Source: Takakia lepidozioides (taxonomy: Eukaryota > Streptophyta > Takakiopsida > Takakiales > Takakiaceae). Taken from it: a stretch of DNA of 64,000 nt. A program made the translations under genes and the position numbers. The stretch is from positions 42,534,001-42,598,000 of the forward strand of contig CM060731.1 of the NCBI GenBank assembly GCA_030704615.1, read 5' to 3'. Below the pieces are notes generated by a model. The model was not told where the DNA came from, ran no database searches, and saw only the letters and a list, made by a program, of their open reading frames with translations. Below, one piece after another: positions 11,626 through 22,122 of this stretch; position 1 is the stretch's first letter, and the number at the start of each line of letters is the position of its first letter.

Positions 11626-11859
11626 TGGACAGAGGCTGTGTGGTTGTCCTGGCGAGCAGAGGGAAAAACACGGAGACAGGAATTGCGAAGTGGACCCGCA
11701 AGAGCGCTGTCCCAATTCTGAAGACGAAGTGGACGTGCATCAACACATTGGGCCTTCGGTCGGAAGGGAAGAAGGTAATTAGGACATTAGCAATCGTCCT
11801 TTCATTTTGTAACATGTTTTGAAATGCGGTGCCGCATTCGATTTCTAATCGTTCCCCAC

Positions 11860-12800
11860 TGTGTATGCAGACGAAGCAGTTCGATGCATACTGCTTTGTG
11901 AAGGAGAACTCGACCTTTGCTTTCCGGAGGGAGGGATTGTTGGTTGACCCGAACTGCGACCCCATTGATTACGACGTCCTGTTCAACAATGTTCCCACGG
12001 AACTCCTCCCCCATCGCCTCACTTCAACGGATCCCCTTGCGGACAAAAAATCACCCAGAAGGCTTTGCAAACTTACAATGTTTGCACTCACTCGTATTCC
12101 GGGTTCTCCTCGGCATCAATGTCCACTGTCTCTTCCTTGGAGTCCGACAAATCATCCGAGGAATCTTTCACTTCGATGGGAGCCTTCACATTCCGTTGAA
12201 GCCCTTCCAGATGAGATCCCTAGATGGATGTGTCCTCCTCGTAGGCAAAAAGGTGTCGGTCGCAAAATCGCCCAGTCCACATTGAGGCACCTGTTACAAT
12301 GCCATCCACTCATTAAAAAATGGCCCTTCACACATGGCGAATTTGAACATAATGAGAATTCACAGAATAGCACAGTACAAGAATCTGCATACCTGTTCCA
12401 CAGATGAGGCGACACATCCAGATCGACGATTCGAAGGCAACAAAACCGCGTAAGCCCGTCCCCGCGAGGCCCATCGTGGAAGCCAGGAAGGTACTCCAGA
12501 GCAGTCAAGCTCACCTGCCTCTGCTGAGACTCGTTTACCCAATCCTGCAAGAATGGATTGCAGACGTTGTACCGCCCCTGTTGATGTTCACCACAATGTC
12601 GTGCCCTTCAATCATACCACCATCAAATATGGAAAGCTTCACTTTTTCAATGTAGAAGAGGAGCACTCGTTCAGGAGTATACGTCTCTCCAATGGAGTCC
12701 ACCCACGTCCACTGACAGCAGTTCCACCGCAACAGCATAGCAGTGCGCATTCTTCTGCATGGGTGCCCGTCGTAGTTGCGCTTTCTCATACTACTGTTTT
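11860..12800 (-). pseudogene. Unassigned coding-like remnant
   Basis: No family is recognised. On the minus strand, 12789-12540 reads as an open segment with ERVLLFYIEKVKLSIFDGG, followed after a cag acceptor-like site near 12550 by DWVNESQQRQVSLTALEYLP in another frame. About 12200-12080 reads as an acidic segment (KDSSDDLSDSKEE). On the plus strand 11875-12010 is also open (FDAYCFVKENSTFAF). Frames change over short distances and the implied introns are too short, so I treat it as decayed coding sequence, perhaps part of the neighbouring element. Confidence 0.3.
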
Positions 12801-12805
12801 GTAGT

Positions 12806-14187
12806 ATTTCTGATTCGGGGAAATATTGAGTTGTACAATCTTCTTGTTAGTGACTTCACTGTTGGTGCTGATGAGGAAGACAAGCCTTATCTCTGGCCTT
12901 ATTTGAAGTATGATGAGCGATTATTAAAAAAACTACAAGGTTTCTCTAAAGTGTTTTCAAGATGAGCATTTTCGACTAGCTGCAATATCTCACGATTAGG
13001 ATGTGTTGCACACATGACACTTTTTGATGGCTCATGTGCTTGAAGGTTGTCAAGACGACCATTTGTTTCTGTCTATAAAGCATAAATCTCGGGATACAAT
13101 TTGGTATAAGAAGAACATCAATTGTGGTGAAAGCTTTATACAGAATTGGATGCGGAACATAGCTAGAAACGTGGGAATTGAAGGTGACATCACAAATCGA
13201 TCTGGAAGAGTTACCAGTATCACCCGAATGGCTGCTGCTAATGGTCCTGGAGAGGTTATAGGATTGCTTATTGGTTACAAACAGTTGAAGACGTTAGATA
13301 GATACGATCGGACAAAAGAGCTCAAAGCAAGAGCTGCTAAGCTGTACTCTATGCGCCATATGATGAGAATACTGGAAACACTATTTTTCAAACCTTCAGA
13401 ACACAGGTCACGACTCTTTTGAAGTTGGACGAGAATGTTCTAATATTGCCTTCAATGTATCTCAACTGTCTTCTGCTAGACCTTCTGATGTGATTGTTCC
13501 TTACCGACCTCAAATACCAGATGTATTCCTATGAATGTGCTGATTCATGGAAGAAGTCATTCCAGTTCTCAATGCCAGCCTCCTGGGTCTCTTTTTCAGC
13601 CTTATGGCGGCAGACAATTTCCTGGTCCAGTGAGGCCTCCTGAACGTGCTCCTGTTGGATATGGAGTTTCTCCTGATCACATGATTCATGGACCCAGTGC
13701 AAGTTCTTCTACGTTTCCCGGGTCTTCATTGGCACAGAGGTCAATTGGAGTTCATCCTCACAATCCTCCTACTGCTTTGTCCTATGAGGCTCCTCCAAAA
13801 TCACATGGGTTTGTTGCATGTGCGCGCTTGTAGGGACAAAGAACCTATACTCGGCATTGTGTTGTCTGAACATTCCCTAGAAATACGATGACATTGAGTT
13901 TACTCAAATTTACCGATGATGAAGCTACTCTAGCTAACGGTGGTACACCTCAACATTCTACAGATGTTGTTACTATTCAATGTGCTACTCCTGGACAGCG
14001 TAATGAAGAAGTTGGTGCTGTTCTTGATGCATTGGTTCCTGCAGTTTTAACATCGGGTCCACCTGTTTCTTTGACATCAGCTTCGCCTACAGTGTCTCAG
14101 CCATTGCTCTATGGATTATCTCCTAGCTTTGGTCCAAATTTCCATGGGACAGTGACTAATTCAGGTCTTCCATTTTCATGTGTGTGA
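12806..14187 (+). pseudogene. Decayed Crypton-type tyrosine recombinase
   Basis: The stretch 13027-13422 encodes the C-terminal half of a tyrosine recombinase of the DUF3504/Crypton kind (the ZMYM/QRICH1-like group): WYKKNINCGESFIQNWM, then ITNRSGRVTSITRM, then IGLLIGYKQLKTLDRYDR. This fits the HxxR, GHK and Tyr boxes, but with Arg for the first His and Tyr for the second, both normally catalytic. An upstream piece (12806-12964) and downstream Pro/Ser-rich frames (13430-14187) continue it with stops and frame changes. It is therefore a broken copy. Confidence 0.55.
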
Positions 14188-14640
14188 TCCTGCTCAATTC
14201 AAGGACTACATTGAATCTCCTTTTGGAATAATAACCAAGGAGATATACTTGATCAATACATAATACATTTGATGAGATTGGCACTGTTCAAATTTGTCAC
14301 ACCATTTACTGAGACAAGACTGAGACCGTATTTTTTCAGAGTTGATTTTTGTATAAAACCTTGATTTGGATTGCAAATCTATACAGCTGCAATCATGCAA
14401 ACGTGGGTCCCATAGTATCACTGAAAGGTGCCAATTGAAGGAGGGCTTGCAAGGCCAGTTATGGCACCCAAGGAAAATGAATGCCTATGATGCTGGATGT
14501 CGATTAGTAAGACCTAGGATTCTGAACCTGCAGGCACGCAAATTAAAATATTTCATTCATCAAGCTGCAAGCTGCTTACATCCATGCGCAGCCGGGTTAT
14601 CGATACTTTACATCCATGCGTAGCCAGATTATTGATTCCA
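14188..14640. other. AT-rich flank, nothing recognised
   Basis: No gene or clear repeat is visible. Near 14570-14630 the words tacatccatgcg(c/t)agcc occur twice, a small local duplication. Confidence 0.3.
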
Positions 14641-14775
14641 CCATCCAATGGGATGGTGGCTTGCTACCTGATAGGTAGGTAATTAGTAGCAAATCTTTTG
14701 ACGGTCGCAGGTTACCGCCTGTAACCAGCGTCCAGTGAGCTGGTCGTTAGTAGACACGTACTCGAGATGTTTCGA

Positions 14776-14937
14776 AAACCCGGTTATGGACTAGGTAGCC
14801 GGGGAGGCGAGACCCGCTACGGAGCGTAGTCGGACACCAAGAGTGTCGAGACGCAGTAGCGCAGAGGGATTCCCTGGTGTCAGGCTACACCCCGTAGCCG
14901 GTCAAGCCTCCCCCTCTACCGGGCATAACCGAGGTTC
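14776..14937. repeat. Long imperfect foldback
   Basis: The left arm contains, in order, cggttatg, gtagccggggaggc and tagtcggacacca. The right arm contains tggtgtcaggcta, tagccggtcaagcctcccc and cataaccg, the same blocks in reverse order and complement. The arms are about 60-70 bp with mismatches. A further copy of the outer block (cctcggttatgtcca) lies near 15070. It could be a small foldback element or a hairpin RNA source. Confidence 0.6.
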
Positions 14938-15189
14938 CTGGACGTAGTATTGAGCCACTAATGCACATTTTTTCTACGGGGTGTAGTAGAGCTGGCGGTG
15001 GTGGGCTACGGCGAGTGACAGGCTTGTCCAGGACAAGTTAAACGCTGCCACGTGGGCAAAATGCCTCCAAACCTCGGTTATGTCCAGTTTTTGGGCTGGC
15101 CCACCAAAATGGTGGTGGTCGCTTAAGGGGTAAAAACATTTTGCCGCGATATTGTACCATCTTTAAGACAATTGATACCATCTACATTG

Positions 15190-16005
15190 GTGGGAGAACA
15201 TTTGTGCAAAGCGAAAGGTTCCGAAATGTGCCGTTCGTATTGACATCTCAATAATTTGTCAAATGAGGTATTGCGTTCATCAGAAGTTGTGAAATCGGAC
15301 TTTCATCCAGTAATTATCTATTGCAATGAAACCCAACTACTCTCCGGAAAACCACTTATGCTCCTCTTGGACTTTGAGAAAGGTTGAGTGGCCAATGCTA
15401 TTTGCCACACTCCAGAGCTTGTAGCCTAAACTTCTACTCATTCAACGTGGCAAAGGCCTCTAAGTTTTGCCTGGCCTCGTGGTACGTTTGGTGAGAATGC
15501 AATCGCTAGACATATAAACAAAAATCCACAACCAGAAATTTCATAGGCAAAATAAACAAAAATTTAAAATGAAATTCTTAACCCAAATTCTCGTGGCACC
15601 TCTCTTCGCATTTGCACAATTTTATCTTTGCAGGCTGTCTAGGACTCGTCTCACCACCCTCTGTCCCATCTATCGTGTAAAGGGCCTACTATCGTGTGAG
15701 CACAACATGAGCACAATCCTCAGTCGCCTATAGGGATAACATGTTTATCATATTCTTTATTTGTTGTGAATTGTGCTCACGTGAATAGATGAAAATAGTT
15801 TCACAGGTTTTGTCGCATGGGCACATTCTCTCGGCTTGTTGTTTAGTTACAGCTTCTTTGTTCTATGCGATCTTTCTCTCCGTTTCTAGGTTCATTCTCT
15901 ATTTGGCTATCTCATCGTAAGCCTTCAGGGACTCTCAAGGTTATTTTTTCCATGGCCTTTTTAATGCATTTCCAGGGCTTCAGCCTCCCCTGAGCAGATT
16001 AGCAG
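15190..16005. other. Intergenic sequence without recognised gene
   Basis: There is no coding signal. Words of the type gtgagcaca/tgtgctcacgtg occur at about 15695-15785 and recur near 58.3-58.9 kb. The end is a poly-A tract at about 16009-16028. Confidence 0.3.
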
Positions 16006-16008
16006 ATT

Positions 16009-16110
16009 ACAAAAAAAAAAAAAAAAAACACCTGCGGCTGGTAGCTCAGTTGGATAAGTGCACTATGTGTCACCCTGGTTTGTGGGTATGATTTGTTTCG
16101 CGACTGGTTG
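16009..16110 (+). repeat. Poly-A followed by a tRNA-like head (SINE or tRNA relic)
   Basis: An A-tract of about 19 is followed by gtagctcagttggataagtg, a good A-box-like tRNA segment. The expected B-box (GGTTCGANNCC) is only poorly matched by gggtatgattt near 16084. It does not fold as a convincing tRNA, so I call it a tRNA-derived relic. Confidence 0.4.
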
Positions 16111-16816
16111 GTCTGGGTCCGTGATGTTCCCGCTTGTGTGCCCAATGGAAAGGGGGTAGGGCCGGAATTGTGCGCAATAGCTCCCCGGTTTCCTTAGGGC
16201 CTTACCAAACGAGCGGCAATGGAAGTCCCCGCAAACTGCTGAAAAACTGCTGATTGGTCGATGGCTCGTAAACTGACACCCTCAGCTACCACACGGGAGG
16301 AACGGCAACGAGAAGGCCATATGACGTGGTGCTTATGTGGAGCCTCTCTGTAAAAGTAGGATTTCCAGGGACTATTGCCTGGAAATCCGAAAAGTTCGGG
16401 AACTGCTTTGTCGCGAGCTGCTCTTTCTCGCCGTGGCCCTCATCTGGTTCATTCATTTTTGCTTCTCAACAATATGTTCCCATGCCTCATGTGGTAGCGT
16501 TGGTTTGTTTTTGCTGACATGGGCCTACTCTCCTTAACATAACGGTTGCTACAATCCTAGCCAAGGACTCCCATGTCACTCGACTGCCGCTCGTGTGGTA
16601 ACGCCCTTAGAAAAAGGAATAAAGAAAATGGATTAAGGTCTGGTGCATGGAAGGATCATATAGACGAATAAACCTTTCGTCCTTTTTTCTGGTCCAGTTG
16701 CTTCGTTCGTTCTGAAAACCCTAAATCTGAGGCGAGCTAGAAGAATACTCTCTTTGTCTGCTGCTCTCTGGAGCTCGCGTGGTGCTGCAGGTGTGCGGGC
16801 TGTGGAGTCGCTCAGA
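16111..16816. other. Upstream region of RPS20
   Basis: About 700 bp precede the RPS20 start codon. The last 100 bp are the likely 5' untranslated region. Open frames here are short and unsupported, and I see no named promoter element. Confidence 0.3.
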
Positions 16817-17777
16817 ATGGCTGCGCCTATCAAGCCTGGGAAGGTTGGAGTTGAGGAGGCTGTCGAGACTGTGCACAGAATTCGTATCACCCTGTCTTCC
16901 AAGAGTGTGAAGAACCTTGAGAAAGGTGTGCCTGTTTTTACCGCAAGTTTGAAGGGTTTTGGTTTTTAGTTCAGTAGGTGATGCTTTTGAAGTGTTATCG
17001 ATATAAATATGTTGAGATTTTACCTAAGGGGATGGGTAGGTGAGAATTAGTGTATTCCTGGGTATTGTGTGTGATAGAGAGGAGAGAAAGAGGATAGCAT
17101 GTTTCCGGAAGTGTGGGAGAGAGTGGGGAGGAGAAAAGAAGGTATGAGGATGTCAGACCATGTAGAGACTGCACAGTTGCCGAACTGAGTTGTTTTTACA
17201 TGGAAATTGCAGTGTGTGCTGATTTGATCAAGGGTGCCAAGGACAAGCGACTGAAAGTGAAGGGGCCAGTACGCATGCCCACCAAGGTGCTGCGCATCAC
17301 CACCCGGAAATCTCCATGTGGAGAAGGTATGGTTCACTGTCACGGAGACGGAGAGAGATGACGACAGGCCCTAAATTCTATGACTGTAGTTTACGAGATC
17401 CCAAATTGTGTGGAAGGGGGTTTGTTTATACTGGTGCACATGTTGAAGCTCGTGTGTGGCTGGATTTCTGCAGCGAGCTTCATCTGGAGTTTGAATGAGT
17501 GGAATTGCATCAGTTTGTTGTATCTTCAGTTTACATGCTTGAGCTCTGCAAATAGGCATTCTTCTCGTACGGTTCCTTTCTTTTCCATCTTCTCTTCTTG
17601 TAGCTTGTTCTGAAATAGGGTCTTGTCGGGCCAGGTACCAACACATGGGATGGATTTGAACTGCGGGTGCATAAACGCGTTATTGATTTGCACAGCCCTT
17701 CAGAAGTGGTGAAGCAGATCACGTCTATCACCATAGAACCTGGTGTTGAGGTTGAGGTGACCATTGCTGACGTTTAA
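16817..17777 (+). CDS. RPS20: 40S ribosomal protein S20 (uS10)
   Basis: Three exons, 16817-16925, 17213-17326 and 17635-17777, join in phase to 121 residues, the normal size for plant uS10. The product begins [11 protein letters not shown], carries RIRITLSS in the first exon, [18 protein letters not shown] and the decoding-site loop region [18 protein letters not shown] in the second, and ends [19 protein letters not shown]. It is a structural protein of the small subunit head in the cytosol. Donors and acceptors are canonical. I see no lesions, so it is very likely functional. Confidence 0.96.
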
Positions 17778-19150
17778 ATGAATACACTGGCAAGCTGTAT
17801 TTGACGTGGTTTCAATATGTCGCGTGATGGGTTATTAGTTTCTAGTGTTAGGGATGCTTTATAAATCTGCCGTAGAGGGATGAGCGGATTTATGCCAAAG
17901 CTTCAGAAATCCACACAAGGGAGAGTTAGATTATTCTGCAATTGCTGTAAGCTCTCAAGGGGCCCAGACCAGAGCCAGAGAGAAGTATTACTGTGTGATT
18001 TTTGTCTCTTCATATTCTTTGGTTCATCTCAGACCAACAGCCAACTGGTGCTTCCTTCTTTATGGTGCCCTTCACTCCTTCTGCATCTCCATCTCACCCT
18101 TCCCCGCCTCTAGAATCTCCCTCCTCTGTCACCTCCAAAATCACTTATTCATTTTCCTGTGAAGCGGCGCTTGCCTTCCTCCCCCTTCTTCCCCTCCCTC
18201 TACCATTGTCTCTCCACTCCCTGCTTGCCACCTGACTGATCTCTTCCCCCCCAGAATGAACCAGCCTCTGCATCTTGGTGATATGGTTGGTGCCAATAGG
18301 TTCAATTGCCTAGGCTGCTTCAAGTTTCTGACATAATTGATATTAGCAGCTAGCTGGCTGTCATTCTGCATGCCAACCATCAAAACAATCATCCCTAACA
18401 CGGTTTCAATATGTGGCATGATTATGGGTTTTTAGTTTCTAGTGTTAGGGATGATTGTCAACCAGCAAAATTGTTGATGGTTGTCTTGGCACTACCTTTC
18501 TGTGTCGTGGTGAGCTTGGCCATGCTTGAGCATGTCAATCCCTCCTCCCCCCCAGGTCTCCAGTCCTGCATCCATCACCCTCATCTTATGTGCCCACTCG
18601 ACATCAAAATTGGAAATGCTCTAGAGCTCCTGGTATACGTGCAGACAATTTTGGTGCACCGAAACACGAGAACATAAAAGAATGCATTGATCGATTTGCT
18701 GAATGATTCGCACGGTGACAGTCGAGCTTATACTTCACAAAAAAGAGAGGAGTCACACTGAAGCCATTGTTGCAAACAAGGGCCTCAAACCTCTCTTGTA
18801 GGTTCTGCATTGTTCAACGCCAAGCGTAGAAGCGTTGAAGAAACCCAGCATCGAAGTGCAGAAGTGATTACATATATGAAGAGTAACCATCGCTGCATGT
18901 AAGAAAACTTGAGATGCTTAGGAACCTCAAACTTCAAAGCTGCCATGACCTGCTGAAACTGGCGTTACCTACTAAACTCTGAAAGCAACGAGGTTAAAAG
19001 AAGAAAGAACTTTATACTTAGTCTACAATCACAGCATCAAAGACACACAACGTGGCCATCCCGTAGACCCAACAACACAAAGCCTATCACCACTTGTCCT
19101 GCAGCTCACAGATGGTGGGTGGCTGGGATTCGGAGTGTGGGTTTTGCAGC
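17778..19150. other. RPS20 3' flank and intergenic region with a duplicated segment
   Basis: No gene is recognised. A roughly 57-bp segment at 17805-17860, just after the RPS20 stop, recurs at 18400-18456 with a few changes (ggtttcaatatgt, tagtttctagtgttaggg). The region 18060-18250 is pyrimidine-rich. A 17-bp perfect inverted repeat, 18385-18401 with 18442-18458, surrounds the second copy. Confidence 0.5.
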
Positions 19151-19151
19151 T

Positions 19152-20356
19152 ATGGCTTCTTCACCAGTAGTCTTTCCATCTCTCACAGCGGACAGTGCAT
19201 GAGGCCAACAGCAGGGTCTTTCCATCTTCTCATGCATACCTATCCTTCGGGGTCCGGCCTAAGCCCACAAAGGTGGTGAGAGCTGTGAGAGGTGTTGCGG
19301 AAGTACAGGAGAAGTGGGAAAGTTTGGACGATGACATGATAGACTATCTCACCAGGTCTGCGAGACTTGTCCAGTGGTATCCTGGGCACATTGCCAAAGC
19401 AGAGAGATCACTGAAGGAGACCACTGGACAAGTCTCGCAGACCTTGTGATCAATGGTATCAATGTGTATCAATGTGCGATGGACAAGTCACTTGATCAGG
19501 GTGATCACTTGATCAATTGTGTATCAATGTGGACTGGTATCAATGTGCGATGATGTGCTGAGTGCGATGCTGTAATCGAAGTGAGGGATGCGCGCATACC
19601 AATGCTACCACCCACCGGGAGATTGATGCGTGGATTGGCGAGAGGTTGAAGATTCTAGTGTTGAATCGAGAGGATATGGTGTCAACAGCTGATAAGAATG
19701 CATGGGCAACCTACTATGGGCGCCAGGGTGTCCCCACCCTCTTCACAGATGGTCGGCGAGGTGCTGGTACAATGAAGCTCTCCAGAATGGCACGGTCGGT
19801 TGCCATCAGCATCAATGCCAAGCGGCGTGCCAAAGGCCTTTAACCTCGAAATGTGCGAGCAGCAGTCGTTGGGTATCCAAATGTGGGCCAGTCTTCTATC
19901 ATCAACCGCTTGCTCAAACGAAGGATGTGTGAGACTGCCCCACGGCCGGGTGTTACCCGTGATCTCAAGTGGGCACGAATCGCGGAAGGGCTGGACTTGC
20001 TGGATGCGCCAGGAGTATTGCCCCTGAGGATTCAGGACCAGGCTGCTGCAACCAGATTGGCGATCTGTAATGATATTGGAGAGGGATCGTATGCGGTTGC
20101 TGGAGTGGCATCAGTGCTGGTGGATATGATAAAGCGCATTCCGTCTGCTGGGGTTCTAGTACTGGAGGAGCGCTACAAGCTCAATGCAGCGGCGTTGTCT
20201 GGAGAAGCATTCTTAGAGGAACTGGCCCAGGGGTTGTTCATGGGGGATGTGAACCAGGCTGCCCATCGTGTGCTTCGTGATTACTGGAAGGGAGCGTTTG
20301 GCTGGCTTGCACTCGAACGTCCTCCTTCTGCAAGGGACCAACTTGCGGTGGGGTGA
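19152..20356 (+). pseudogene. Dead copy of a DGP3/RbgA-type plastid GTPase gene
   Basis: The translation follows the circularly permuted YlqF/RbgA GTPase order: ARLVQWYPGHIAKAERSLK, then AVIEVRDARIP, THREIDAWIGERLKILVLN (G4), GYPNVGQSSIINRLL (G1), TRDLKWARI and LLDAPGV (G3), ending LALERPP. The intact protein would act in plastid ribosome assembly. Lesions: the transit-peptide frame from ATG 19152 hits a stop at 19200; 19445-19560 is replaced by repeats; there is a frame change near 19600; an in-frame TAA lies at 19841; and the P-loop lysine is Gln. No introns are evident, which suggests a retrocopy, but I see no poly-A tail. Confidence 0.85.
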
Positions 20357-22031
20357 AGAGTCCACTTTTTCTCATTTTCAGTTCATCAATTGCAACAGTC
20401 GCCTGGTAACGCTGGAACCCAAACTGTAGTATAGCAGTGGTAATCGCATCCTTACCAACAAGCATTCAACTAAGATATCGCTGCACACCCCTGTTTTTCA
20501 AGGACACAAGCAACAGAACTTGGAACAGCTTTGAACCTGCATATGAACGATATGGAAGAGCTGGAACACCGCACACACAAGCCCTAAATCCATTGGGAAT
20601 CCTTAGGTGCTGAAGGCAGCTCCATCCAGAGATTTCATCAACCAGCCAGCAAGAGGTCATGGATTTGCAAGCCATTTATCAACACACCTACAGTTGAAGC
20701 ACTGTCTAGGAGCTTCCTCCTCTATGACAGTTTTAGAATGTTCGAGTCAGTATTTGTCAGGCTGTTTCATGTGGGCATGATGCCGCTATATTGACGGAAA
20801 CAAATATCGTCCTTCTCCTCAACCTGCCCATATTGATCTGTACAAAGATGCTAGGAAGCTCTCAATTTTTCTCTCTTTAGCAGCATTTTGTCCCACAGTG
20901 AGCCAATGCTGACACCTGCAGGCTGCTCACAGAATTATATCCCAAGGGTTTTCCTGATGAATCAATGGCCACATGTCCATGACATCTATACAACATATTG
21001 GATGGACACCACCTCTCTCTCTCTCAGCTCCCATTAGGCCAGAACTAGGTATTCTGGCAGTTCTCATAGTCGATGTCACTCTGTTCCCTCTTTTGCTGTG
21101 ACTTGGAAAGAATTATGCTGACTGAAATCACGTAACAATTTCAAACCCATACTTGATGTCCTTGTTCAGTACTAGCCTCCTAGTTACCACTGGCACTCTC
21201 AACTTCAGGCTAGGGCCTAAGCCAGAGAGAACTTTGGGGAGGGGCTGAGTGGAAGACAAAAGGTTGAAACTCCTTTGCAGCTGACAAGGAATGGAGATAT
21301 GAGTATGGACTTAAACTTACCTGCTCTACCCATCAGTCAGACACCATGAGACAGAGAGGCACTACATGTAATGAACATGATCCCCTCACACCCCCACCTG
21401 CCAACACATGCCTGTGTGCACACCTGGAAGTCTAATAGGTACAATGTCTCTTCAATTTCACAGAACAGCCTCCTGTCCTATGGACACATTTACTTCTCTC
21501 TAACTTATATAGGAAAAACTGAACAGGAGGGAGCACAGTGTCACTCCATGCACATGCAACATCAGACTGTGGACTGGTCCATTAGACTGATGGACCAGGA
21601 AGGCCATCACAAAAGCTATTTTTGTCTCTGACTACTTTTATGTAGTATTTGTTTTCCCTTTTCTTCACAGGGACCTTCAAGAGCCTAGAGGTACTAACTA
21701 CTAACCGCCTGCTTCACAATAAAGACTGTACTTGAAGACTTCATTTGGAAAACAAAAGCCTGCAGTGCACAATTATGATCGTAACAACTTCTTGTATTTC
21801 ATCATAATCACTGCCAACACCCGAGCCACCCCAACCACTCGGAATTGGATCAATTCCCCACTTGACCATCTGTAGGCTGCACACACCACCTTATTACTGC
21901 TCACAATGAAGTGACAAGCCTCCAAAATGGCCTTGGAAATGTGATGGAGAGGAGAGGTTTGGCACCTTTTTCTGGGTTTTGGAGTTGGGGACAAGGAGGA
22001 GAGAGAGAAAACGGAACAGAGACAGAGACAC

Positions 22032-22063
<32 letters not shown>

Positions 22064-22122
22064 ATGGAGAGACGGCGCTTTCATCGCCAGTGCCCCGTCT
22101 CTTGGGGGCTCTCCGCAGTTCC
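20357..22122. other. Intergenic and 5' region of the BTB gene
   Basis: No gene is recognised over about 1.7 kb. A GA dinucleotide run at about 22029-22058 lies just upstream of the chosen BTB start codon and is probably in the 5' untranslated region. The Arg/Glu-rich open frame across it has no ATG. Confidence 0.4.

Noticed and set aside
16041-16110. Functional tRNA gene
   Set aside because: The A-box is good, but the B-box is poor and I cannot pair an acceptor stem.
21979-22122. Upstream Arg/Glu-rich extension of the BTB protein
   Set aside because: It begins at TTG and translates a GA microsatellite; the first in-frame ATG is at 22123.
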